Assembly (NCBI GenBank): GCA_021783385.1 | Contig: JAJXTX010000037.1 | Coordinates: 1-14,656 of the forward strand | Length of the DNA stretch: 14,656 bases | Reading direction: 5' to 3' | Source of the DNA: Pseudomonadota bacterium | GTDB taxonomy: Bacteria > Pseudomonadota > Gammaproteobacteria > Xanthomonadales > Rhodanobacteraceae | Shown: positions 1 through 8,323 of the stretch, in pieces | Numbering within the stretch: position 1 is the stretch's first letter | How the letters are laid out: every line of letters starts with the position of its first letter | Program-made: the position numbers and the translations under genes | The notes under the pieces: generated by a model | What the model was told of the DNA's origin: nothing | The model's input: the letters and a program-made list of their open reading frames with translations, nothing else | Database searches by the model: none

Positions 1-179
1 TCGTGTGCGGCCACTGGTCGGCGCTGGGCCGCTTCGCCGGGCTCGGCGTGCATGCGATCGACACCGGTTGCGTGTGGGGCGGGCAGCTCACCGCGCTGCG
101 CCTGGATGGCGAGGAGCCGCAGTACATAGCGGTGCAGGCCGAAGCGCACCGCCAGCGACCGCCGGGTGTCGTGGATTGA
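1..179 (+). CDS. apaH: Bis(5'-nucleosyl)-tetraphosphatase (symmetrical), C-terminal fragment
   Basis: This is the last 58 codons of a gene that enters from the left edge; the frame begins at base 3 and the TGA stop is at 177-179. The visible peptide starts VCGHWSALG and continues with [18 protein letters not shown]. This matches the C-terminal end of ApaH, where the VCGHW histidine is a metal ligand of the metallophosphatase fold and the DTGCVWGG segment is strongly conserved. ApaH hydrolyses Ap4A symmetrically to two ADP in the cytoplasm and also removes Np4 caps from RNA. The tail after the conserved block ([14 protein letters not shown]) is short and unremarkable. It is convergent with the response-regulator gene. 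The usual partners ksgA and apaG would lie outside the window. The family call is firm; the catalytic N-terminal half cannot be seen. Confidence 0.88.
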   Translation, partial: VCGHWSALGRFAGLGVHAIDTGCVWGGQLTALRLDGEEPQYIAVQAEAHRQRPPGVVD

Positions 180-190
180 GCCGGCACGCG

Positions 191-207
191 CGGACGGCTC
201 CCGTCCG
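191..207. terminator. Hairpin between convergent genes, possible bidirectional terminator
   Basis: A perfect 7-bp inverted repeat, CGGACGG / CCGTCCG, with a 3-base loop (CTC) sits 11 bases after the apaH stop, in the 82-base gap between apaH and the convergent response-regulator gene. It is GC-only and has no T-run on either side, so intrinsic termination is uncertain. Its position between two convergent 3' ends is the main support. Confidence 0.3.
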
Positions 208-261
208 GTCGCAGGTCACGCTTGCGGAAGTCCCGCGCGCGCTGCAGCGCTTTACCGGCGC

Positions 262-1623
262 CTACAGCCCGTAGCGCTTGAGCTTGTACCACAGCGCCCG
301 TTCGCTGATTTCCAGCAGGCGCGCCGCCGCCGCCTTGTTGTTGTCGCTGCGCGCCAGCGCCGCTTCGATGAGCCTCTTTTCCAGCGCGTCGACGTGCGTC
401 CGCAGCGATAGTGCTTCGGTGTCGGCAGGTGCGCAAGGCTCCCGCGCCGTCGCCGGCTGCTGCTCGCGCAGCATGTTTGCAGGAATGTGCTGCAGAGTGA
501 TCTCCTGCCCCTCGCTGAGCACTACCGCACGTTCCATCAGGTTTTCCAGCTCGCGCACATTGCCCGGCCAGCCATGCGCTTCGAGCCGCTCCAGCACCTG
601 CCGCGTCAGCCGCGGCGGCGGGCGGCCGAGTTCGCTGGCGTATTTGCCGAGGAAATGCTGCGCCAGCAGCGCGATGTCTTCGCGCCGGTCACGCAGAAGG
701 GGCACGTCGATGCGCACCACATTCAGCCGGAAATAGAGATCCTGGCGCAGCCGCCCCGATTCCACCGCATGCTGCAGATCCACGTTGGTGGCCGCCACGA
801 TCCGCAGATCGACCGGCATCGTCACGTTCGCTCCCAGCCGCTCGATGGTGCCCTCCTGCACCACGCGCAGCAGCTTGGCCTGCAGCGCCAGCGGCATCTC
901 GGTGATCTCGTCCAGGAAAATGGTGCCGCCGCTGGCCAGCTCGCATTTGCCCACGCGGCCGCGGGCGGCGCCGGTGAAGGCGCCCTTTTCGTGCCCGAAC
1001 AGTTCGCTCTCCAGCAGCTCGGCGGGAATCGCGGCACAGTTGATCGGCACAAACAATCCGCTGCGGCCGGAAGCGTGATGCAGGGCGCGCGCCACCAGTT
1101 CCTTGCCGGTACCGGTCTCGCCGACGATGAAAACGTTGCTGCGCGCCGGCGCCACCTGCTGCACCAGCCGATACAGCGCCTGCATTTTCTCGCTGACCCC
1201 GATGAACTCGCCCCAGCCCCGCGATACCTCATCGCGCAGGAAGCGGTTTTCGCGCTGCACCACGCTGACCGCGAGGGTGCGCGTCACCGCCAGCTCGATC
1301 GTCTCGATCTCGAACGGCCGGATGATGTAGTCCGACGCGCCGAGCCGCATCGCCTCTACCGCGGTCTCGATCGTGCCGTAAGCGGTCAGCACGATGACCG
1401 GCACTTCCTCGCCACGCTCACGCAGCTCGCGCAGCAGTTGCATGCCGTCCATCCGCGGCATGCGCAGATCGGTCAGCACCAGATCGAAACGGGTGGCATC
1501 GATGGCGGCCAGCGCCTCCACTCCGTCCGCGGCCTGCACCACCTCATGGCCCATGCTGCTGAGCGCGAACTCCAGGATGTGGCGCATCCTCGCCTCATTG
1601 TCGACCACCAGCATTCGCTTCAC
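262..1623 (-). CDS. Sigma-54-dependent response regulator, NtrC family
   Basis: A 453-residue bacterial enhancer-binding protein in standard order. The receiver domain (about residues 2-120) has phospho-acceptor Asp52 and Thr80. The AAA+ domain (about 140-380) has Walker A GETGTGKE at 168-175, the sigma-54 contact loop GAFTGA at 216-219 region (214-219), Walker B FLDE ending at Asp238-Glu239, and a WPGNVREL segment at 352-359. A C-terminal Fis-type helix-turn-helix covers about 428-453. It should bind upstream sites and use ATP to open sigma-54 promoters. Two receiver residues are unusual: the acidic pair reads Asp8-Asn9, and the conserved lysine of the KP motif is Arg102. I chose the GTG at 1623 because a GAGG box lies 5 bases upstream; GTG 1629 and ATG 1614 are alternatives. 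It lies 16 bases after the kinase gene and is surely co-transcribed with it. The likely target is the sigma-54 promoter at 12369-12384. Confidence 0.93.
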   Translation of the reverse strand: MKRMLVVDNEARMRHILEFALSSMGHEVVQAADGVEALAAIDATRFDLVLTDLRMPRMDGMQLLRELRERGEEVPVIVLTAYGTIETAVEAMRLGASDYIIRPFEIETIELAVTRTLAVSVVQRENRFLRDEVSRGWGEFIGVSEKMQALYRLVQQVAPARSNVFIVGETGTGKELVARALHHASGRSGLFVPINCAAIPAELLESELFGHEKGAFTGAARGRVGKCELASGGTIFLDEITEMPLALQAKLLRVVQEGTIERLGANVTMPVDLRIVAATNVDLQHAVESGRLRQDLYFRLNVVRIDVPLLRDRREDIALLAQHFLGKYASELGRPPPRLTRQVLERLEAHGWPGNVRELENLMERAVVLSEGQEITLQHIPANMLREQQPATAREPCAPADTEALSLRTHVDALEKRLIEAALARSDNNKAAAARLLEISERALWYKLKRYGL

Positions 1624-1628
1624 GTGCA

Positions 1629-1632
1629 CCTC
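1629..1632 (-). promoter_or_regulatory. Ribosome binding site deciding the regulator start
   Basis: GAGG on the minus strand, 5 bases before the GTG at 1623. It lies in the short gap after the kinase stop codon. This spacing favours GTG 1623 over GTG 1629 (which would overlap the box) and over ATG 1614 (14 bases away). Confidence 0.5.
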
Positions 1633-1639
1633 GCCAAAG

Positions 1640-3397
1640 CTATTTCATGTCAAGACGGATATTGAAGGCCGCGCCACCCCAGGGGCTGTCGGTAACGCTG
1701 ATATCGCCGCCGTGCGCCTGCACGATCTGCTGCACGATGGTCAGCCCCAGACCGATACCACCCTGACGGCGCGTGAAGAAGGGATCGAAGATGAGCTCGC
1801 GGATCGGCGGTGGAACGCCGGGGCCGTCGTCGGCCACGCAGAGCCATAGCGCGCCCGCTTCAAGGTAGGTGCTCACCGCGACCCTGCCGCCTGTGCTGAC
1901 AAACTCCAGCGCGTTCAGCACCAGATTGAGCAACACCTGCATCATCTGCTCGCGATCGCAGGCGAACACCACCTCCTGCGCCTCCAGATCCCGCTCCAGA
2001 TGCACGCCGGCGGCCTCCGCCCGTGACGCGATCAGGTTGAGCACGCTGTCGACGATGGCATGCACGTTCTGCGGGCGCACATCCGGCGACTTCGGCCGGG
2101 CGCACTCCAGCAACATGTTCACCAGCGGGTTGAGCCGCTCGGTCTCGCTCAGGATGAATCCGATCAGTTCGCGCTCCCGCTCACCGAGTGTCGTGTGGCG
2201 CGCCAGCAGCTGCGCCGAACTGCGCACGATGCTCATCGGCGTGCGGATCTCGTGCACCATCACCGCCGCCATCTCGCCCACCACCGCGAGCTTGCCGGCG
2301 CGCACCACCTGCTCGCGCGAGCGCTCCAGTGCCTGGATCATGTCGACGTAGGCGCGAAACAGCTCCGTCACCTCGGATATGGTGGTGACCGGCGCGCTCG
2401 GCAGGGTCTCGTCACCCTGGCGGAAACGCCGCGTGAATTCGGTCAGATCGACAATCGGTTTCGCGATCCGGCCGGCCAGTCGCGACGCCAGCCACAGCCC
2501 CAGCGCCAGCGTCAGCAACAGCAGCACCAGCATGCCCCACAGCATGCGCCACACCGGACGAAACGCCTCGCTGGTCGGCTCGATCATGAGAATGTGCCAG
2601 CCCAGCCCCTTGAACTGCTGGTATCCGCTGGAGGCAGCGGCGCCGACGAGCAGCGAACGGTAGCCGAGGGCGGCACCGTCATGGACATACGAGGTTGCGC
2701 CGACCGCGGGCACGACCCAGTGCAGCATCCGCTGATGGGGCAGATCCAGGCGTTCCCGCAGCGCGCTCGATGCGGCGATCACCCGGCCCTGCGCATCCAG
2801 CAGCAGCAGGTCGCGCGACCCGTCGGCGACCGCCTTGTCCAGCAGACCCTGCACGGCGCCCCAGCCCACCGTCAGATAGAGGGTGCCGATGTTGCCGCGC
2901 CCGAAGGCGTTGGGTATCAGCGTGCGCAGAACCACTGCTTCGCCGGTGCGCTGATAGGTGGTCGCGATGAAGACATCCTTCAGCCTTGAATCGGGCATCT
3001 GTTGCCAGGCGCGGATCGAGGGCGCCATTTTTCCGATCAGTGCACGATCAGTCGCGGCCACCACGCGGCCGGAAGTATCGGTGCACAGCAGGGTCTGGTA
3101 GATGTTGCCCTGGCCTGCCTGCAGCTCGGCGAGAAAGTTGGAAATGCGCTTGTCGACGTCGTTGACGCGGATGTCCTGCATCACCTGCAGGTTGCGCCAG
3201 ACCCGCATGCTTTCCATCTGCGTGAACAGAAACGTGTCGATACGCTCCTTCACCGCACCCGCGCCGAACTGGAGATTGTCGGCAATCTCCGACTGCAGGG
3301 CCCGGCGAAACTCGACAAACGACAGCACCCCCATCACCGTGATGGAGCCGAGCAGCATCCAGAAGAACGCGCGCAGCAGGGCCGAGCGAGCCGTCAC
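1640..3397 (-). CDS. Membrane sensor histidine kinase with periplasmic Cache-like domain and HAMP
   Basis: A 585-residue hybrid-free sensor kinase. A first membrane helix (about residues 7-28) and a second (about 283-308) enclose a periplasmic region of roughly 250 residues. That region looks like a double-Cache sensor (for example the LLCTDTSGRVVAATD and LLLDAQGRVIAAS segments). A HAMP linker follows at about 300-355. The dimerisation box carries His382 in VHEIRTPM. The ATPase domain has the N box (Asn495 in NLVLNALEF), the G1 box DDGPGVP at 523-529 and the G2 box GGIGLGL at 546-552, so it appears catalytically complete. The start is a GTG at 3397; the in-frame TAG at 3425-3427 rules out a longer protein. 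It is followed after 16 bases by its response regulator. I infer that it senses an extracytoplasmic ligand or envelope state and controls the glycan operon upstream. The ligand is unknown. Confidence 0.92.
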   Translation of the reverse strand: MTARSALLRAFFWMLLGSITVMGVLSFVEFRRALQSEIADNLQFGAGAVKERIDTFLFTQMESMRVWRNLQVMQDIRVNDVDKRISNFLAELQAGQGNIYQTLLCTDTSGRVVAATDRALIGKMAPSIRAWQQMPDSRLKDVFIATTYQRTGEAVVLRTLIPNAFGRGNIGTLYLTVGWGAVQGLLDKAVADGSRDLLLLDAQGRVIAASSALRERLDLPHQRMLHWVVPAVGATSYVHDGAALGYRSLLVGAAASSGYQQFKGLGWHILMIEPTSEAFRPVWRMLWGMLVLLLLTLALGLWLASRLAGRIAKPIVDLTEFTRRFRQGDETLPSAPVTTISEVTELFRAYVDMIQALERSREQVVRAGKLAVVGEMAAVMVHEIRTPMSIVRSSAQLLARHTTLGERERELIGFILSETERLNPLVNMLLECARPKSPDVRPQNVHAIVDSVLNLIASRAEAAGVHLERDLEAQEVVFACDREQMMQVLLNLVLNALEFVSTGGRVAVSTYLEAGALWLCVADDGPGVPPPIRELIFDPFFTRRQGGIGLGLTIVQQIVQAHGGDISVTDSPWGGAAFNIRLDMK

Positions 3398-3432
3398 GCC
3401 GCGGGTCCGCCGCTGGCAGCAGGGCTATTCAT

Positions 3433-3466
3433 GTGCACGACCTGATCAGCGCTGATTCTCGTGCAC
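3433..3466. repeat. 34-bp nested dyad just upstream of the kinase gene
   Basis: The outer arms GTGCACGA (3433-3440) and TCGTGCAC (3459-3466) are perfectly complementary. Between them sits a second perfect palindrome, ATCAGCGCTGAT (3445-3456). The inner edge lies 35 bases from the kinase GTG start. The symmetry suggests a binding site for a dimeric regulator. A transcript hairpin is the alternative, but there is no T-run after it. Confidence 0.55.
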
Positions 3467-3533
3467 ACCGCGAGGGATCCGATCCAGCCAATCGCTGCGG
3501 CCCTCAAGGTAGGGCCGTACGCGGCGGCGCGTG

Positions 3534-3548
3534 TGAACAATTTGTTCA
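3534..3548. repeat. 15-bp operator-like palindrome
   Basis: TGAACAA-T-TTGTTCA is a perfect 7-1-7 dyad and is AT-rich in an otherwise GC-rich region. It looks like a dimeric regulator operator. A related but differently spaced pair (AACAA and TTGTT, 4 bases apart) occurs next to the sigma-54 promoter at about 12390-12402. Confidence 0.45.
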
Positions 3549-3566
3549 ATCAGCACCGCCGGCCTT

Positions 3567-3600
3567 GCATGTCTGCAGCGACACGCGCCGTACGACATGC
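3567..3600. repeat. Inverted repeat downstream of the UDP-glucose dehydrogenase gene
   Basis: The arms GCATGTC (3567-3573) and GACATGC (3594-3600) are perfect complements separated by 20 bases. It starts 35 bases after the dehydrogenase stop. It could be a protein site or a weak hairpin; the long loop and lack of a T-run argue against a strong intrinsic terminator. Confidence 0.35.
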
Positions 3601-3634
3601 CGCAACCTTCCGCCGCACGGTAACCGCCACGGAA

Positions 3635-5010
<1,376 letters not shown>

Positions 5011-5026
<16 letters not shown>

Positions 5027-5649
5027 GGTTGTTGCTCCGGGAGTTGGGTTGAAAGGCTGATGTTTCCGTGGCGCCGGCGCAGCGTCAGCGCATGCAGCGA
5101 GCCGGTGGCCACGCTGACTTGCCGAAACATGCAAAGCGACATCCCGGCCGCTTCCAGCAGGGCGATGCGAATCGGTCCGGCGTGGCTGACGATCAACACA
5201 CCGCCGCCGTCGTGCACAGCCCACCTCGGATCCCGCAGAAACTGCTGCAGGCGCTGGCGCACGGCGGCGAGACTCTCGCCACCCGGCAACGCCGCGGTGT
5301 CCGGCGCTCGCTTCCACTGGCGCAGCTGATCCGGCCAGCACGCGCGCACCTCGGCCTGGGTCAGCCCCTCCCACGCGCCGTAGGCCAGCTCGATCAGCCT
5401 CGAATCGACCCGTGGGGCGTCCAGCCCCAGCGTGGCGGCGACGATCTCGGCGGTCTCGCGGGCGCGGCGCAGCGGGCTGCTCAGAATCGAGCGCACGCCC
5501 TGCCCGCGTGCGCGCATGCCGATCTGCACCGCCTGCGCGCGGCCCTCGTCGATCAGCGGGGGATCGCAGCGGCCTTGATAGCGCCCGCTGCGGCTCCACT
5601 CGGTCTGCCCGTGGCGCACCAGCAGCAGCGGAATGATCGCATCCGTCAT
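5011..5649 (-). CDS. Histidine phosphatase family protein (phosphoglycerate mutase-like)
   Basis: A 212-residue cytoplasmic protein without signal peptide or membrane segment. The RHG signature LLVRHGQTEW places the phospho-accepting His13 near the N-terminus. The SSPLRRARETA segment gives the phosphate-binding arginine near residue 62, the acid residue is Glu88 in IELAYGAWEG, and the second histidine is His156 in IVSHAGPIR. The family includes cofactor-dependent phosphoglycerate mutase, alpha-ribazole phosphatase and the LPS heptose phosphatase Ais/PmrG. Sequence alone does not tell the substrate. Its place inside a glycan operon makes a sugar-phosphate or glycan-phosphate substrate more likely than glycolysis or cobalamin. 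A TTG at 5658 overlapping the upstream stop is an alternative start three codons earlier; neither start has a clear ribosome binding site, so translational coupling is likely. Confidence 0.88.
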
Positions 5650-5654
5650 GGCGA

Positions 5655-6512
5655 TCAATAGTGCACGGCAACGCCGAGGACGATGCGCCGGCCGGCGTGG
5701 ATGCCCTTGCCGGCGAGCGAGTCCTGGTAGCCGATGTACGGTCGAAACTGGCGCAAGCGCCCCGTCGGCAGATACTCCAGTTTCGCGCCCACGCGAAGCA
5801 GGTTGTAGATTTCGCCGCGGTCGCCCACAGCCACCATCTGCTGACGCTGCAGCGTGCGCACGTAGAACACCGAGCCGCTGACCCGGAATCGCGGCGTCAC
5901 CCGGTAGCCGAGCGAGATCGAGCTGCGCAGTTGCACGGCGGCACCGTCAAGAAACACGCGTGGGCCGGCCACCAGCGTCGCAAACATCGCGCCGCGGGCG
6001 ATGCCCACCTGATAGTCCGGTTCGATCGCGGCCTTGCCTGTGCCCAGCGCCGGCGACGGGCTGGTCGAGCCGGTCGGGAAGACCGCGTTGAGGGTGACCG
6101 AGTCGGCAAAGGACCTGGTCTGGCGCAGCCCGTAGTTCAAACCGATCACCTGGTCTTCCAGGCCGCTGGCGCGGCTGGTGACCTGCTGGCCGGCGTGATG
6201 GCGGGCTTCCTGCACGGCGCCGCCGCGCAGGTCGTACTCGATCGAGAGGCCGTGGCCGATGCCCTGCGAACCGGTGATGCGCAGTTGCGTCTCCCGCTGC
6301 TGCGAGGACGGATAGGTGCGGCTGCCGAAATGCGTCTTCGAAAATGCGTGGTTGGCGCTGAAGTAGCGCAGCATCGGATCGACGACGCCGTGACCCGCGG
6401 CCGGGATCCACGGATCGGCGTGAGCCGGTCGCGTGCTGACGGCGAACAGCACCAGCACGCAGGCGCAGGACAGCAGACACGTGGTACGGGCAGCCTTGCC
6501 GGCAGCGGTCAT
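5655..6512 (-). CDS. Outer-membrane beta-barrel protein, transporter-like
   Basis: A 285-residue exported protein. The N-terminus has a Lys/Arg region, a hydrophobic stretch (about residues 12-26) and an AHA site, so cleavage is expected after Ala32. The rest is alternating polar and hydrophobic strands, such as QLRITGSQGIGHGLSIEYDLRGGAV and RVSGSVFYVRTL. It ends in a terminal tyrosine (VLGVAVHY), the usual signal for outer-membrane assembly. It resembles the MetA-type outer-membrane transporter group, but I would not assign a substrate. The LLSC at 13-16 looks like a lipobox by chance; hydrophobic residues continue after it, so a lipoprotein is unlikely. Its ATG overlaps the ABC exporter stop (ATGA). 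Embedded in a glycan synthesis and export operon, it may be the outer-membrane partner for the product, or may simply help anchor or sense it. Confidence 0.75.
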   Translation of the reverse strand: MTAAGKAARTTCLLSCACVLVLFAVSTRPAHADPWIPAAGHGVVDPMLRYFSANHAFSKTHFGSRTYPSSQQRETQLRITGSQGIGHGLSIEYDLRGGAVQEARHHAGQQVTSRASGLEDQVIGLNYGLRQTRSFADSVTLNAVFPTGSTSPSPALGTGKAAIEPDYQVGIARGAMFATLVAGPRVFLDGAAVQLRSSISLGYRVTPRFRVSGSVFYVRTLQRQQMVAVGDRGEIYNLLRVGAKLEYLPTGRLRQFRPYIGYQDSLAGKGIHAGRRIVLGVAVHY

Positions 6513-8323
6513 GGAGCGACCATCCGGAGTTTCGGAGAAGGTGTGTCGTCACGCAATGCCTGCCACAGGCTGGCGTACAGGCCGCCCGTTGCCAGCAACT
6601 GCGCATGGGTACCGCGCTGGACGATGCGTCCACGCTCCAGCACCAGGATCAGGTCGGCATTCATCACCGTCGAGAGCCGGTGCGCGATCACCAGGGCCGC
6701 ACGTCGCGAGGCCAGCCGCGCCAGCGCCAGCATCAGCTCGCGCTCGGTGCGCGCATCGAGGCTGCTGCTGGGCTCATCCAGAATCACCACCGGCGCATCG
6801 CACAGCATCGCCCGTGCAATTGCGATGCACTGCCGCTGCCCGCCGGAGAGGCTGAGCCCGCGCTCGCTGACCATGCCGTCGTAGCCGCCAGGCAACTGCT
6901 CGATCAATTGATCGACGCCGACCTCGCGCGCTGCGCGCACCGCATCCGCGCGCTGGGCACCCTCGCGACCGTAGGCGATGTTTTCCCAGATCGTTGCCTG
7001 GAACAGCGCGGGCTCCTGCAGCACCATGGCCACCTGCCGGCGCAGATAGCCCAGCGGCAGGCTGCGCAGGTCGCGATCATCCAGCCATATCGATCCGGCG
7101 GTGGGATCGTAGAAGCGCGGAATCAGGCTGGCGATGGTGCTTTTTCCCGCGCCCGTGGGGCCGACCAGCGCGATCGTCTTGCCGGCCTCCAGCACGAAGC
7201 TGATGTCCTGCAGGATGGCCTGGTCGGGCCGGTAGCCGAAACCGACTGCCGCGAATTCGAGCCGCTGCGCACGCACGGCCGGCGTGACGGCGCCCGGCGG
7301 GTCGACCACGGTGGGCGTTTCGGCGCGGTATTCGCCGATCCGCTCCAGTGCCACGCCGGCACGGCCGATCACCCGGCCGGTCTTCGCCAGCTGGCGGGCG
7401 GGCGTGGCGATGCCGCGCAGATACGCCAGGAAAATCAGCAGATCGCCCGGCGTCAGCGCACCACGGATCACGCTGGCCGCGCCGTACCAGATGATCGCCC
7501 CGGTGGCGACCGCGATCACCAGGTTCATGCTGGGGCCGTAGCGCGCCTGCACGTTGTTGGCATGCAGGCTGGCGGAGAGGCTCTTGCTGGCATGCTCGCT
7601 GAAGCGATCATCCTCGTGCGACTCGCGCGCGAACGCCTGCACCACCTGCACGCTGGCGAGGATTTCCTGCGTCACGCCCCACAGCGTTCCTTCATGGTTT
7701 CGCACCTCGCGCAGCGCCTGCCGCAGCCGCTGCGAGTAGAAGCGCGCGATGTAGAACAGCACCGGCGCGATCGCCAGCGCGATCAGCGCGTAGCGCCAGT
7801 CGATCACGAACATCACGCAGGCCATGCCCACGATGGTCAGCGCATGCGGCAGCAGATCGATGCCGACGGCGGCGACGAAATCCTGCAGCTGCTTCACATC
7901 GCCACTGAGCCGCGACATCAGTTCGCCGCCGCGATGGCGGCGATGGAATTCCAGCGACAGCCGCTGCAGGTGGGCGAACAGGTCGAAGCGGATGGCGAAC
8001 ACCACGCGCTGTCCGGCATCGAGAAAGAGCCGGTTGCCGAGATAGACCAGCAAGGCATCGGCGGCACCCAGGCCCAGCATGACCAGCGCCAGCAGATCCA
8101 GCAGCGGCATGCGCTGTTGCGCGATCTGCGGCAGCATGGCGTGCAGCCAGCCCGGCAGCGGCCGGCCAAAGATCACGTTGTCGATGGTGTATTTGAGCGG
8201 CCACGGCAGCAGCAGCAGCACTCCCGCCCGCACGCTCATCACCAGCGCGCCGGCGGACAGCGCTTTCCATTCCGGCCACAGATAGTCGAGCAGCCACGCG
8301 TGCGGGCGCGCGCGCCGCGCCAT
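6509..8323 (-). CDS. ABC exporter half-transporter, MsbA/PglK-like lipid or glycolipid flippase
   Basis: A 604-residue fused membrane-ATPase subunit that should work as a homodimer in the inner membrane. The transmembrane domain spans about 20-310, with clear helices near 22-45, 74-97, 158-196 and 265-300. The nucleotide-binding domain follows: Walker A GPTGAGKST at 388-396, Q-loop Gln436, signature LSGGQ at 492-496, Walker B VVILDE at 512-517 and switch His548. All key residues are present. There is no C39 peptidase domain, so it is not a bacteriocin exporter. Family members flip lipid A (MsbA), lipid-linked oligosaccharides (PglK) or drugs; between three glycosyltransferases and a UDP-glucuronate enzyme, a glycolipid cargo is the best inference. 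I took the ATG at 8323, which overlaps the upstream stop (TGATG) and has GGTGG 7 bases upstream; ATG 8344 would add seven residues. Confidence 0.9.
   Translation of the reverse strand: MARRARPHAWLLDYLWPEWKALSAGALVMSVRAGVLLLLPWPLKYTIDNVIFGRPLPGWLHAMLPQIAQQRMPLLDLLALVMLGLGAADALLVYLGNRLFLDAGQRVVFAIRFDLFAHLQRLSLEFHRRHRGGELMSRLSGDVKQLQDFVAAVGIDLLPHALTIVGMACVMFVIDWRYALIALAIAPVLFYIARFYSQRLRQALREVRNHEGTLWGVTQEILASVQVVQAFARESHEDDRFSEHASKSLSASLHANNVQARYGPSMNLVIAVATGAIIWYGAASVIRGALTPGDLLIFLAYLRGIATPARQLAKTGRVIGRAGVALERIGEYRAETPTVVDPPGAVTPAVRAQRLEFAAVGFGYRPDQAILQDISFVLEAGKTIALVGPTGAGKSTIASLIPRFYDPTAGSIWLDDRDLRSLPLGYLRRQVAMVLQEPALFQATIWENIAYGREGAQRADAVRAAREVGVDQLIEQLPGGYDGMVSERGLSLSGGQRQCIAIARAMLCDAPVVILDEPSSSLDARTERELMLALARLASRRAALVIAHRLSTVMNADLILVLERGRIVQRGTHAQLLATGGLYASLWQALRDDTPSPKLRMVAP

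Larger units (their letters stand above)
3398..3634 (-). promoter_or_regulatory. Intergenic control region upstream of the kinase-regulator pair
   Basis: 237 non-coding bases lie between the UDP-glucose dehydrogenase stop and the kinase start. They hold three separate inverted repeats, listed individually. I see no convincing sigma-54 element and no terminator with a T-run. Either a separate promoter drives the kinase and regulator, or transcription from the glycan operon runs through, which would create positive feedback. No sigma-70 promoter stands out. Confidence 0.45.

Noticed and set aside
239..253. GCGCTGCAGCGC palindrome followed by TTT near the end of the regulator gene.
   Set aside because: The hairpin would have only 4 base pairs around TGCA and three T bases; too weak to call a terminator.
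487..1665. A 392-codon plus-strand open frame over the response regulator.
   Set aside because: Antisense shadow with His/Gln/Arg-rich composition; the opposite strand encodes a complete NtrC-type protein.
3551..3570. A possible plus-strand sigma-54 element (CAGCACC followed by TTGC) upstream of the kinase region.
   Set aside because: The -24 element lacks GG and the spacing to TTGC is 7 instead of 4 bases; it also points away from the kinase gene.
5655..6512. A lipoprotein reading of the outer-membrane barrel from LLSC near the N-terminus.
   Set aside because: Hydrophobic residues continue for about ten positions after the cysteine and a good signal peptidase I site (AHA) follows; the protein ends like a barrel.
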